A DNA stretch of 64,000 bases, from NCBI GenBank assembly GCA_019038695.1, contig JAHOYZ010000003.1, positions 40,143 through 104,142 on the forward strand, read 5' to 3'. The translations under genes and the position numbers were made by a program. Shown here piece after piece: positions 18,264-27,321 of the stretch; positions within the stretch are counted from its first letter, which is position 1, and every line of letters begins with the position of its first letter. The notes under the pieces were generated by a model. It was not told the DNA's origin. It ran no database searches and saw only the letters and a program-made list of their open reading frames with translations. This DNA comes from Candidatus Zixiibacteriota bacterium. GTDB lineage: Bacteria > Zixibacteria > MSB-5A5 > GN15 > FEB-12.

Positions 18264-19308
18264 CAACTTCGTTCTTTTCACAATACTGTTTCTGACGTTG
18301 TCCCTTTGTTTTCCGTTCTTGGGGCAAGCAAGCGATAACCCTGCACCCCAGCAAGCAGTGACCTACTCACCGGTCATTTCCTTCTATGTGAAACCATACG
18401 TAGGAATGTCGTTTGGCAAAACCGAGTATGTGATGGAAATGAATTTCGAGGATGGCTCTGATAACCTGCACCTGAAAAGCCAACTCGAATTCCCACTGGA
18501 TTGCATGATGGCTGGCGGCACAGCGGGATTCAAGAACAAATCCGCATCCGGACGTCCATTCTGGGTTGAGATCGGAGCCTACACAAATATCGGTGACCCC
18601 GGCGGGAAAATGCTCGATCATGACTGGTGGAATCTTCGCACCTACGTAATCGAAAAGTTCTCTTACACCGAATCCAATGTCGAGATGAAATCGCTACTGC
18701 TGACTTTGGAGGGGGGAATATCAGTAGCTACACTGGGGACATCGACAGACCTGGCCATTGTTGGCGGTATCTGGTATCACCGTATTGAGCAGGACGTCAT
18801 TGGCTTCGATGGATGGCAGTTGGATTGGGATACTGGCGAACAGTTCAAAATAGCATTGCTCGACACAATCGTGGGCTTTTATCAGGTCACCTACAAGCTC
18901 CCACATGTCGGCCTTCAGCTTGAGTTAACTCCATCTCCCGCGCTTACAGTTCAGGGAAAAACTGCCTTCACGCTGGTCTTCGCATCAGATTTCGATGATC
19001 ACATGCTACGCGGGAAAACGGCTGTTTCCAGCATAACGGGCAAGGGGTTTATAAGCGAGTTGGACGTGCGTTTCAATCCGGGCGGCAGCAATAGGCATAA
19101 GTGGTTTGTGGAAGCCAACTGCGATTTTGTCTATCTAACCTCATCGGGCACTCAAGTACAGGAATGGTACAAGGATGAAATCCAGATTGATCCTGATACG
19201 GGAGAAGAAATCGTGATAGTTGAAAAGGGTAAGAGATTCCTCGGGATTCCCCACGATATCAACGCCACACAGTTTCGCCTCGGCTTGTCTGTAGGGATTC
19301 GTTTCTGA
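18250..19308 (+). CDS. Omptin-family outer-membrane aspartyl protease homologue
   Basis: A 352-residue protein with signal peptide (cleavage near residue 27) and a predicted ten-strand barrel ending in LGLSVGIRF. It resembles OmpT at each catalytic region: GGKMLDHDWW gives D123 and D125 where OmpT has GGNMVDQDWM with D83 and D85, and SDFDDH gives D249 and H251 where OmpT has SDNDEH with D210 and H212. The intervening YKLPHVGL matches OmpT KMPYIGL. All four catalytic residues are therefore present, so a functional surface protease is likely; specificity and lipopolysaccharide dependence are unknown. It overlaps the DUF6174 lipoprotein gene. This call rests on motif recall, not on a computed alignment. 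Confidence 0.75.
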   Translation: MQTTSNFVLFTILFLTLSLCFPFLGQASDNPAPQQAVTYSPVISFYVKPYVGMSFGKTEYVMEMNFEDGSDNLHLKSQLEFPLDCMMAGGTAGFKNKSASGRPFWVEIGAYTNIGDPGGKMLDHDWWNLRTYVIEKFSYTESNVEMKSLLLTLEGGISVATLGTSTDLAIVGGIWYHRIEQDVIGFDGWQLDWDTGEQFKIALLDTIVGFYQVTYKLPHVGLQLELTPSPALTVQGKTAFTLVFASDFDDHMLRGKTAVSSITGKGFISELDVRFNPGGSNRHKWFVEANCDFVYLTSSGTQVQEWYKDEIQIDPDTGEEIVIVEKGKRFLGIPHDINATQFRLGLSVGIRF

Positions 19309-19324
19309 CCCAAACACTTGACGG

Positions 19325-20995
19325 CTATTGATCTTTGTTCGGCTTGGTCGGAACCACCATAATCGATTTCTCGCGTTCAACCATCACCAGCCCCGGCTTC
19401 GCCTTACGCGGTTTGCGTACATACTTTCGCAAAGTATACGCAACCGGCACCGAACTATTGTTACGGGCCTTGCTGAACCAGGCGGTGATTGCTGCCGCTT
19501 CCTCGATTTCCCTTTTCGACGGTTCAAACGACTTATTAGGAGCCTTGATTACCACATGCGAGCCGGGACACTGCTGGACATGCATCCATATCTCCCAGGG
19601 GCGGGCATATTCAAAGGTAGTTCGGTCGTTGTCACTGCCATCACGGCCGACATAGATGGTCAAGCCGGTAGATAGTGTGTAAGAGCGGAACGGTAAACGC
19701 GGCGATACGGTATCCGACCGCTCGGATGTCCGTGGTCGAAGAGCCGATAACTCCGCCTCATATTGAGCAAACGCGGCTTCGTAGTTGTTCTCCAGATCCG
19801 AGAACATTTCCTCAAGCGCCCCCAGCTCAGCAGTGCTGATCTCCCCCCGACGCTTCATTATATCAAGCCCTTCACGCCCCTTGCGATACCTTCGGAAATA
19901 CATCTCGACATTCTCAGCCGGAGACAGAGCCGGATTAAGCGTAATATCAACCGATGGCTCCCCTTCGACATAGACGTCTTTGACTGCTATTTCAGCCATC
20001 CCACGTTTCAGCTGGTCGAAGCTAATCTGAAGCAACTCTCCCTGGCGACGATAATGATCGAAATCGGACGCCTCGGCAATATCGGCATCTATTTTCTTGA
20101 GTCGCGTCCTCAATCGCTTGATGGCCCGCTTGACCATCTGTATTGTCGTCTTTCGCTCGTCAACTTCTTCGGTTTGCGATTGACGTCTGGTACACATAGC
20201 CGCCACTGCCAGCGACAGCGTCTTGAACTTCTCCGGCTGTTCTTCCCAACCCGCCAGTTTAATGGGATAGACCTCGATCCTCCCGCCTGTATAGTAATAA
20301 CCCGTACCAGCCTCACCGAATCGATCCGCAAGATCACTGATTGTGGTCGCCAACGAGACGACATCATCCCCGGACAGTCCCTCTCTGGCAACACCCGCTC
20401 GATGCACCGCCTCGGAAGCCAGCGTTCGGTTAAATCCAAGGACATGCTTCTCAATAACGAACTGCGCTGGAGTTTCGGGATGGTTGCCAAGCAACTCTTT
20501 GAGTTGATCTGCCGTCATCCCCAACGGAGAAAGCCCCTCCAGTCCCTTTGGTGGAGAATAGCGAGCACCGGTTTCAAAAGTCCGTCGGCGCAGGCTTGCC
20601 TGCACTTCGTTGTCACTATTGAGCAACCAGAGATTGCCATTCGGTCCCAAGGCTTCAGCCACGAGGAGAATCTCTTTTTTCCCCTGACTTATTTTGATTG
20701 TTAATATGCGATCCAGACCGATCTGAACCACATCGTCTATGGTACCGGCGTTGAGTTCGAAAAACGGCCAGGGTTTCTCACGGGTTTCCAGCCTGATCTT
20801 CGAAGCTGGTACCAAAAATACTCCCGCTCCATGAGGATGATACACAAACCCCAGAGCCAGGCGTCCCTTGCCGGTCTTTACGAACAGGTACGCCGCTCGT
20901 TCCTTCTTATAAAATTCAGTCGAGATGATTTTACCGCCAATGAGGTGATGTCTCAACTCGGCAACCAGGGACTTGATGTGCAGCGCAGTTTGCAT
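19325..20995 (-). CDS. rqcH: RqcH/NFACT-family ribosome quality-control protein
   Basis: A 556-residue NFACT protein, the bacterial counterpart of Rqc2, which binds stalled 50S subunits and recruits tRNA-Ala to add C-terminal alanine tails. The N-terminal NFACT domain starts LHIKSLVAELRHHLIGGKI, and the DR motif that is essential in Bacillus RqcH is present as D95-R96 in IGLDRILTI. Helix-hairpin-helix and coiled-coil parts cover roughly 180-420. The C-terminal NFACT-R (DUF814) domain has YVGRDGSDNDR and HVQQCPGSHVVIKAP. The start is placed at 20995 because reading further upstream runs into the tRNA-Lys gene. It is most probably not co-transcribed with the omptin gene, which is convergent. 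Confidence 0.9.
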   Translation of the reverse strand: MQTALHIKSLVAELRHHLIGGKIISTEFYKKERAAYLFVKTGKGRLALGFVYHPHGAGVFLVPASKIRLETREKPWPFFELNAGTIDDVVQIGLDRILTIKISQGKKEILLVAEALGPNGNLWLLNSDNEVQASLRRRTFETGARYSPPKGLEGLSPLGMTADQLKELLGNHPETPAQFVIEKHVLGFNRTLASEAVHRAGVAREGLSGDDVVSLATTISDLADRFGEAGTGYYYTGGRIEVYPIKLAGWEEQPEKFKTLSLAVAAMCTRRQSQTEEVDERKTTIQMVKRAIKRLRTRLKKIDADIAEASDFDHYRRQGELLQISFDQLKRGMAEIAVKDVYVEGEPSVDITLNPALSPAENVEMYFRRYRKGREGLDIMKRRGEISTAELGALEEMFSDLENNYEAAFAQYEAELSALRPRTSERSDTVSPRLPFRSYTLSTGLTIYVGRDGSDNDRTTFEYARPWEIWMHVQQCPGSHVVIKAPNKSFEPSKREIEEAAAITAWFSKARNNSSVPVAYTLRKYVRKPRKAKPGLVMVEREKSIMVVPTKPNKDQ

Positions 20996-21102
20996 GGGGC
21001 GAATATAGGGGAAGGTGTGGTGACTTTCCAACAAACTATTGCTGACGTGTTCACAATGACGAGAATGATCGGACCAGAAAAGCCACTTCGTAGTCATAAA
21101 AG

Positions 21103-21174
21103 TGAGGGTGGATGGGATCGAACCATCGACACCCTGCTTAAAAGGCAGGTGCTCTACCACTGAGCTACACCCCC
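21103..21174 (-). tRNA. tRNA-Lys (anticodon TTT)
   Basis: A 72-nt cloverleaf on the minus strand. The acceptor stem GGGGGTG pairs with CACCCTC (one G-U), the D arm is GCTC/GAGC, and the anticodon stem CCTGC/GCAGG holds the loop CTTTTAA with anticodon TTT. The T arm is GATGG/CCATC with loop TTCGATC. The discriminator is A and no CCA is encoded. It lies 107 bp upstream of rqcH on the same strand. Confidence 0.95.
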
Positions 21175-21359
21175 AATGACGCCTGGATGGACGCCATCAG
21201 ACCAACAAGATATGATTTGGATTCCGGTAGTCAAACGGTTTTTGATATTCCGTACGCTGATGGATAAAAAATGATGTCCCTACTGATGAACTCGAAATGA
21301 GCCTCAACCACCCGATGGTTAAAGTTGACTGACCTCGACCTCGGTGACATACTTGATCC

Positions 21360-22688
21360 ATGTTTGGCGATTCAAGAAAACTTCTGACCGCGGTTTTGTT
21401 CGTCGTGGTGATGATTGTCCTGGTCAATATCGCCTGGTGGATTTTCTACTCGCGAACTGAGCAGCTTCTGGATAACCAGCTAAGCCGACGGCTAACCTCG
21501 GTGGCGGGTGCGGCGGCGGCTGTCATAGATTCAGAAACGGCTGACCGCCTTGCGTTTGGTGATTTCTCCGCTTATGTTCGGGTGGCGGACATACTGGAGA
21601 ATATCCGCGCTGTCGATTCGCTCAGCGAACTGTTCATCATTGATGCCAACTACAACTATCTGTTTACAACCTCGCTCGAAGCGGACAGTATCTATTTTCT
21701 GGCCGAACTCAATGGTCGCTATATCGACTCTCTTGTTTTCGGTTCCAGTAGACAAACAATCGCTACTCCCTCCTATCGAACCGGATCGCTACGCCTGAAA
21801 TCAGCCTTCGCTCCCCTTTTAAACAGCACCGGCTTAGTCGTGGCTGTCCTGGGAGTCGAGGCCAGCGTGGACTATTTCGACGCACTGACCGGACTGAAAG
21901 AGAACCTCTACTATTCAACCGCCCTGTCTCTGGCCGGAGGACTGATGCTGGGGGTCCTTTTTTTGATAATCCAGCGACGGCTCAACCGCCTTCAGCAACA
22001 CCTCTTCCTTAGTGAAACCCAGTCCTATCTGGGACGTTTGGTCGCGGTGGTATCCCACGAGATAAAAAACCCGCTGGCGATAATCAGAGCCTCGGCTGAA
22101 CGTCTTCGCAAGAAGCAGGATAGCCCGGAGAGTGATTTTGTGATCGAGGAAGTTGACCGCCTTAATGATATCGTTACCGGCTATCTTGATTTCGCGGGTG
22201 CCCGACCGGTGAACATTTCTCAACAAAACCCGGAGAAGTTCAACCTGATCGAAATGATTGACTCTCTGACACAGCATTTCCACGACAAGTATCCGGACCA
22301 GGAAATCGTCTGGCTCAAGCATTCTGTGCCCGACCGAGTAAATATGTCCGGACATCGCAGAGGACTCCGGCAGGTTTTGCTGAATCTGCTTATTAATGGG
22401 GCTGACGCCTGTCTGTCGGCGCAACGTCCTATTGAGATTGGTGTTTCCATCAAAGACCGGGATAACTCAGTGATTCTGGTTATCACGGATCATGGTCCGG
22501 GCATTCCCCATAAACAGTTGAAGCACGTTTTCGAGCCGTTCTTTACGACCCGACAGGATGGATCGGGACTGGGGTTACACCTCAGCAAGAAAATAATCGA
22601 AGAAATGAACGGCACAATTGTTATTGATTCTCAGGAGAAAACCGGAACCGACGTAACCATTACTTTGCCAAAACAACCGATGAGATAA
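21360..22688 (+). CDS. Membrane sensor histidine kinase
   Basis: A 442-residue sensor kinase. A transmembrane helix near residues 9-29 and another near 187-204 enclose a periplasmic sensor domain of about 155 residues. The dimerisation/phosphotransfer helix has VSHEIKNPLA with the phosphorylated H233. The ATP-binding domain shows the N box (NLLINGADAC), G1 (DHGPGIP) and G2 (GSGLGLHL). It is 2 bp upstream of its partner, an NtrC-type regulator, and is the NtrB/ZraS-like class of kinase. The signal sensed is unknown; the envelope genes after the regulator suggest an envelope cue. Confidence 0.9.
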   Translation: MFGDSRKLLTAVLFVVVMIVLVNIAWWIFYSRTEQLLDNQLSRRLTSVAGAAAAVIDSETADRLAFGDFSAYVRVADILENIRAVDSLSELFIIDANYNYLFTTSLEADSIYFLAELNGRYIDSLVFGSSRQTIATPSYRTGSLRLKSAFAPLLNSTGLVVAVLGVEASVDYFDALTGLKENLYYSTALSLAGGLMLGVLFLIIQRRLNRLQQHLFLSETQSYLGRLVAVVSHEIKNPLAIIRASAERLRKKQDSPESDFVIEEVDRLNDIVTGYLDFAGARPVNISQQNPEKFNLIEMIDSLTQHFHDKYPDQEIVWLKHSVPDRVNMSGHRRGLRQVLLNLLINGADACLSAQRPIEIGVSIKDRDNSVILVITDHGPGIPHKQLKHVFEPFFTTRQDGSGLGLHLSKKIIEEMNGTIVIDSQEKTGTDVTITLPKQPMR

Positions 22689-22690
22689 TA

Positions 22691-24016
22691 ATGGCTCGTA
22701 TACTCGTAGTTGACGATGAACCGAAAATGACCTCTCTGGTCTGCGGTGAACTGGAAGATGCAGGACACCGCGTGACAACCTGTGTCGATCCGGCCAAAGC
22801 ATTGAACCTGATCGACGAGCACGCCTATGATATTGTCGTCACCGATCTTTCGATGCCGGGAGTATCGGGTTTGGAGATACTCCACAAAGCCCTGAATCAG
22901 GCCGGAACCGAGGTCATAATGATGACTGCCTACGGAACAGTCGAAACGGCTGTTGAGGCTCTGAAAAAAGGTGCCGCTGATTATTTACTGAAACCATTCT
23001 CACTGGAAGAGCTTGTCTTGCTGGTAGAGAGGCTCGTCAAAAAGCAACAGTTGGAGTCGCTCTCTGGTCACTTTGAACAAGAGCTAAAAACACTCACGTC
23101 CAGCAAATTCGTCGGTGAATCTCCTGCCGCACAAAAAGTCAGGGACCTGATCGCCAGAGTAGCCATGACGGATTCGACCGTCTTGCTCACCGGCTGTTCC
23201 GGGACCGGCAAGGAAGTAGCAGCACGGATGGTGCATGAGTTGTCCGCTAGGAGGAACCGACCATTTATAGCCGTCAACTGTGCTGCCCTGACCGAAACCC
23301 TGCTGGAATCGGAACTATTTGGTCATGAAAAAGGAGCTTTCACTGGAGCGGTTGATCGCAAAAGAGGACGGTTTGAACTGGCCCACACCGGTACTATTTT
23401 TCTAGACGAGATCGGAGAAATGTCACTGGGTCTACAATCGAAGCTGCTCCGGATTCTCGAAGAACACCAGCTCGTTCGCGTCGGCGGAGTTGACACCATT
23501 GATATTGATGTTCGGGTAGTGGCGGCAACTAATCGTGATTTGAAAGAGCAATTGGGCCAGGGTGCTTTCCGCGAAGACCTATTCTATCGACTCAATGTCT
23601 TTCCGATAGAGATGCCCAACCTTATCGATCGACCCGAGGATATTATCCCGCTAGCTGAACACTTCCTGGCTCATATGAACTATCAGCATCAATCGTTGGG
23701 CAAGCTAGTTGAGGACCTACTCTTGAAATACGACTGGCCAGGGAATGCTCGAGAGTTGAGAAACGCCATTGAACGAGCCATGATCCTGGCCGGTGATGAT
23801 CCTCTGTCTACTGAGGATTTTTCACTAGAGGTTGACATTTCCCCACTGAAAGCTACCGACACAACCAACTCAGGGGGATTGGAACAGATTGAAAAACAGA
23901 TGATTCTTGATGCTCTGGAGAAGACCAAAGGCAACAAAACTGAGGCTGCCAGACTGCTCCAGATCACCCGGCGACGCCTTTACAGCCGGATGAAGGCACA
24001 CGATATCAGGAATTAG
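22691..24016 (+). CDS. NtrC-family sigma-54-dependent response regulator
   Basis: A 441-residue regulator: receiver domain with VDDE and phospho-acceptor D52, then a sigma-54 interaction AAA+ domain with Walker A GCSGTGKE, the canonical GAFTGA loop near residue 217, and Walker B TIFLDEIGEM. The C-terminal Fis-type helix-turn-helix has NKTEAARLLQITRRRLYSRM. It follows its kinase by 2 bp. A natural target would be the two genes immediately downstream, but no clear TGGCAC-N5-TTGC sigma-54 promoter was found by eye before 24181. Confidence 0.92.
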   Translation: MARILVVDDEPKMTSLVCGELEDAGHRVTTCVDPAKALNLIDEHAYDIVVTDLSMPGVSGLEILHKALNQAGTEVIMMTAYGTVETAVEALKKGAADYLLKPFSLEELVLLVERLVKKQQLESLSGHFEQELKTLTSSKFVGESPAAQKVRDLIARVAMTDSTVLLTGCSGTGKEVAARMVHELSARRNRPFIAVNCAALTETLLESELFGHEKGAFTGAVDRKRGRFELAHTGTIFLDEIGEMSLGLQSKLLRILEEHQLVRVGGVDTIDIDVRVVAATNRDLKEQLGQGAFREDLFYRLNVFPIEMPNLIDRPEDIIPLAEHFLAHMNYQHQSLGKLVEDLLLKYDWPGNARELRNAIERAMILAGDDPLSTEDFSLEVDISPLKATDTTNSGGLEQIEKQMILDALEKTKGNKTEAARLLQITRRRLYSRMKAHDIRN

Positions 24017-24180
24017 TGAGCCAAATGGTTCGCCGGACGTACCATGCGGTACAAAAAGAAAGATGTGACTGTAACACATATGATCGCAACTCGTTGTCTG
24101 ACTGTAAGTTTCTAGTGTTTAGACAATTCGGCAGATGGTTTGATACGGTATAGAGCGGATTAAAAGAAGGAGATGAAATA

Positions 24181-25227
24181 ATGACACGTGGAACGCTCAG
24201 AAATATCATTCTATCAACCCTTATCACAGTAATGGTTGCTCCGGTTTTGGCTCAGGATGGAGCGATGATTGCCAAGTTAGAGGACGAACTTCAACGTACC
24301 GATGAGGTCATCGATCGAGCACGGGAACTCGTCCAGGGTACCAATTCCGCCAAAGCATCGCTGGCCCTTGATCAGGCAAACGAACTTCAGGCCAGAGCCT
24401 GGAACAGGTTTCGAGCCAGACGTAATCGAATCGACCTGGAGACTGCAGCGAACCTCACTTTTAAAGCTCGTGAACGGGCTCAGGTAGCCCTTTCGGTTGC
24501 AAGACGTACGGCTCAGAACGAGGATGTAGTTGTTCGAGAACTTGAGCATGTTGAAGACCTCCTCGAACGTGCCCGAGAGTGTGCCGCTCAAACCACCGGT
24601 TCGTCATTGAAAACCCTTCACCAGTCAGCCCGCGAAAACCTGAATCAGGCCTGGCAACTATACCGCACTGGTCGTCATCAAGCGTCACTGAAACTGGCTA
24701 CGCAGATCAAGAACTCCGTGAGGAAGTTCCTTCAGAATTGCCAGCGTCGCTCAAATGAAGCAACTCGCTATGACCACTGGACCGAGAGCGTTGGCGAACT
24801 CCTGAACCGGGCTCAAGAGATGGCCAGTGGTTGTGATTCCGAATCGGCGGACCAGCTCCTCGACCAGGCCCTGAAGGCACTCAGACTGTCCAAACGACTG
24901 GCTGATGAAGGCAAGTACAAGGCGGCTGAAGAGGCTGTCCTCTCGGCCCGGACAATGGCCCGCAAGGCGGTTCGGTTGTGCCAGGGAACTGATCAGATGG
25001 AGAACCGGTATATTGAACTCGGTGACCGTATTGATCGACTAGCCGAAAATGTATCGCCATCTGATGATGTCGCCCGTCTTCTCTTGGATCAAGCTCGGCA
25101 ACAACTCCAGCTGGCCCGGGAACATCTTAATGAAGATCGGGGCAAAGCAGCCACGGCCGCTCTCAAGGCTGCTCAGATGACCATCGGACGACTACAACAG
25201 CACCTTGACGGAACTGACAAACTGTAA
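24181..25227 (+). CDS. Periplasmic helical-repeat protein
   Basis: A 348-residue exported protein: signal peptide to about residue 25 (MVAPVLAQ), then an almost wholly helical body built of repeats of about 35-40 residues rich in Ala, Leu, Arg and Gln, for example ASLALDQANELQARAWNRF and AARLLQ-like spacing later. The repeats look like TPR-like or coiled-coil hairpins and no enzyme motif is visible. AGGAGATGA just before 24181 gives a good ribosome site. Its 3' end lies 22 bp before the best start of the barrel gene, so the two are one unit. Function unknown; a periplasmic scaffold is plausible. Confidence 0.65.
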   Translation: MTRGTLRNIILSTLITVMVAPVLAQDGAMIAKLEDELQRTDEVIDRARELVQGTNSAKASLALDQANELQARAWNRFRARRNRIDLETAANLTFKARERAQVALSVARRTAQNEDVVVRELEHVEDLLERARECAAQTTGSSLKTLHQSARENLNQAWQLYRTGRHQASLKLATQIKNSVRKFLQNCQRRSNEATRYDHWTESVGELLNRAQEMASGCDSESADQLLDQALKALRLSKRLADEGKYKAAEEAVLSARTMARKAVRLCQGTDQMENRYIELGDRIDRLAENVSPSDDVARLLLDQARQQLQLAREHLNEDRGKAATAALKAAQMTIGRLQQHLDGTDKL

Positions 25228-25249
25228 GGCGCCAGTCAGAAAGGAAATT

Positions 25250-26533
25250 TTGCGCTCGCGGGGACTTGCGACGAAGATATTCCTGATCCTCTCTCTTGTT
25301 GGGATTGGCGGTCCGGGACTTGAAGCCTTGGCCGCCGATATCTCATTTGAGACCGGACTGGGCTACGACTACCTGTCACAGGCCTACTTCCTTGACTCAA
25401 TAGCAGTGGAGGGGTCTGACACTGTGCTTGCTGACTGGGAATTACGCTCAATCTACCTCAACGATCTCAAGACTCATCTGGGCGTCTCCTGGACCCCATC
25501 TGCCCCCGGTTTGATGGAACTAAGGTCATCCTATGAGCAAACCCGAGACTACCTGCGATTGAACCTAGCCGCCGATGTGCGGCATAAGTCCGGCAAGAAT
25601 CGATTTGACGCATCAGGAGAACTGGAATGGCGCGACCGTTTCCGGGGGGATAATGGTTTTGGGGACAGCTACCTCCGGGCATATCTCCGCACTAAATTCA
25701 GGCGACAGCTCACTGGATCCATTGCTGGCGTAGTACAAATACGGACTGAGAACGTCAGTTTCCGAGATCTAAGCGAGCAGAGCTATGATTATCACCGTAT
25801 TGGTGCCAAATTCGGACTTGAAAAATCCTTCGATAACTTCTCCTTCGCTGGATTGAACCTGTTTGTCTCTACCCGTCGGGTTCCGGATTCCAGCAGTCTG
25901 ACCTATCTGACAACCGGAATTGAGGGGCTTTTCTTTGGTTCACTACCGACTGGAGAATTGGACCTCTCCCTGCGCCTGGAAGAGAAAACCTATAGCTACT
26001 CCAATGAGTACGATGATTATCGCCGCCTGGAGCTTTTGGCCCGCAATCGTCACCAATTGGGGCGTGACTGGCTGGCTAAACAGGAGATCGACCTGGAAGC
26101 TTCCCTCTATCGGAAAGAGAGCCTTGTCAGCCTCGACTATGTCCGGCTGGGGCTGGCGTTACTGGCCGGGATTGAAACCGGAAATCTGAGCTTGGCTATT
26201 GGTCCCGACCTGGAGCTCCTGGACGAAAAACAGGATGGACTAACGACCGGCGAAGACTACCTTGAAGCGGGCCTCAGGGTCGACCTTGACTACTTCGATA
26301 CGGGGGTAGTTTTCGGCTCCATCCAGTCAATACTCGGCCGCAGGAATCTCAGCTTCGAAAATGACCTCCAAACCAATTTCACTTTCCAGCGCCTGGATCT
26401 TCTTGCCGAAATCAGGATTATTTCTGTCCTCAATCTCAGCATATTGGGCTCCGCTGAATGGGAATGGCACTCCCAGGGCCAGGGACGTACCGCCCTCTAC
26501 CTCATTTCGACCGGCCTGACATACAGCTTCTAG
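25250..26533 (+). CDS. Predicted outer-membrane beta-barrel protein
   Basis: A 427-residue protein. The TTG at 25250 is preferred over an ATG at 25205 because AAAGGA lies about 6 nt upstream and the product then begins with a normal signal peptide (RSRGLATKIFLILSLVG, cleavage after LEALAA). The mature part is a series of amphipathic strands with many Arg, Tyr and Asp residues, ending in LISTGLTYSF with the terminal phenylalanine typical of barrels. It pairs with the helical periplasmic protein upstream. Substrate unknown. Confidence 0.65.
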   Translation: MRSRGLATKIFLILSLVGIGGPGLEALAADISFETGLGYDYLSQAYFLDSIAVEGSDTVLADWELRSIYLNDLKTHLGVSWTPSAPGLMELRSSYEQTRDYLRLNLAADVRHKSGKNRFDASGELEWRDRFRGDNGFGDSYLRAYLRTKFRRQLTGSIAGVVQIRTENVSFRDLSEQSYDYHRIGAKFGLEKSFDNFSFAGLNLFVSTRRVPDSSSLTYLTTGIEGLFFGSLPTGELDLSLRLEEKTYSYSNEYDDYRRLELLARNRHQLGRDWLAKQEIDLEASLYRKESLVSLDYVRLGLALLAGIETGNLSLAIGPDLELLDEKQDGLTTGEDYLEAGLRVDLDYFDTGVVFGSIQSILGRRNLSFENDLQTNFTFQRLDLLAEIRIISVLNLSILGSAEWEWHSQGQGRTALYLISTGLTYSF

Positions 26534-26578
26534 CCAGTACATTTTTCATAGATTTGCCGCCATCACTGCACCTCACTT

Positions 26579-27054
26579 TGTGAATGTATTCACAAATCAA
26601 GTTGCTTGCGAACACAAATGACATTGTTTGTGAGCGTAATTGGTTTGGTTTAGTTTGTGATTACATTCACAAGACAAGTATCTGCGAACACAAATGACAT
26701 TGCTTTCGAGGGTAATTGACCTGGTGTAATATGTGAATGTTTTCACAAGACGAGGGGTCTGTAGACACAAATAGCATTGCTTGCAAGCGTAATTGACCTG
26801 GCGTAGTTTGTGATTGTATTCACAAGGCGAGGTGTCTGCAAACACAAATGACATTGCTTTCGAGGGTAATTGACCTGGCGTAGTTTGTGATATCATTCAC
26901 AAGGGGAGTGTCTACAAACACAAATGGCATTGCTTGCAAGCGTAATTGACCTAGCGTAACTTGTGAATGTATTCACAAGGTGACGGATCTGTAGACACAA
27001 ATGGCATTGCTTACGAGCATAATTGGCCTGGCGTAGTTTGTGAATGTATTCACA
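26579..27054. repeat. Tandem array of seven TGTGA-N6-TCACA palindromes, 76-77 bp period
   Basis: Sites start at 26579, 26656, 26732, 26809, 26886, 26962 and 27039, spaced 77, 76, 77, 77, 76 and 77 bp. Both 5-bp arms are identical in all seven, and an A follows every TCACA. The central six bases vary: ATGTAT, TTACAT, ATGTTT, TTGTAT, TATCAT, ATGTAT, ATGTAT. The DNA between sites is also repeated, with imperfect copies of ACACAAATGACATTGC and GTAATTGACCTGGCG. TGTGA-N6-TCACA is the consensus operator of CRP/FNR-family regulators. The array ends about 240 bp upstream of a sigma-70 promoter and 660 bp before the gene at 27713. It is not a CRISPR, because the segments between the palindromes are conserved rather than unique. 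Confidence 0.85.
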
Positions 27055-27293
27055 ATAATAGTCGTAGGGGTTCGAGTTTTATGCCGGTGGTCTTAAGGCA
27101 GAACTCTTCAGCGGTTTCGTATCCTCGGATCGGCAGAACTACTCAGGGAGGTCTGTCATGCAGAGCCTGCTTGGAGTTATTTTTAGACAGTTCTGTATGG
27201 ATTATAAATGGTACAATTAGTATCGCTCTGGCCCTGAATATTGTTACTAAGCTGGCTCGTACATAAAATATAGAAAGTTTTTTCAAATTTCTC

Positions 27294-27321
27294 TTGACAA
27301 ACTGGCAGTATTTCGTATTTT
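27294..27321 (+). promoter_or_regulatory. Sigma-70 promoter for the 879-residue surface protein
   Basis: TTGACA at 27294-27299, a 16-bp spacer and TATTTT at 27316-27321. It would give a leader of about 385 nt. Confidence 0.55.

Noticed and set aside
19763..20704. 313-residue plus-strand open frame
   Set aside because: Lies entirely antisense to rqcH, has no signal or motif, and mirrors its codon pattern.
21103..21160. N-terminal extension of rqcH from 21160
   Set aside because: The upstream 55 codons read through the tRNA-Lys gene and match nothing in the NFACT family.
26597..26896. Cys-rich 99-residue protein on the minus strand
   Set aside because: The frame comes from the 76-77 bp repeat, which is not a multiple of three, and the translation is just repeat sequence in changing frames.
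26579..27054. CRISPR array
   Set aside because: Palindromes are evenly spaced, but the DNA between them is itself repeated rather than unique, the centres of the repeats vary, and no cas genes are present.
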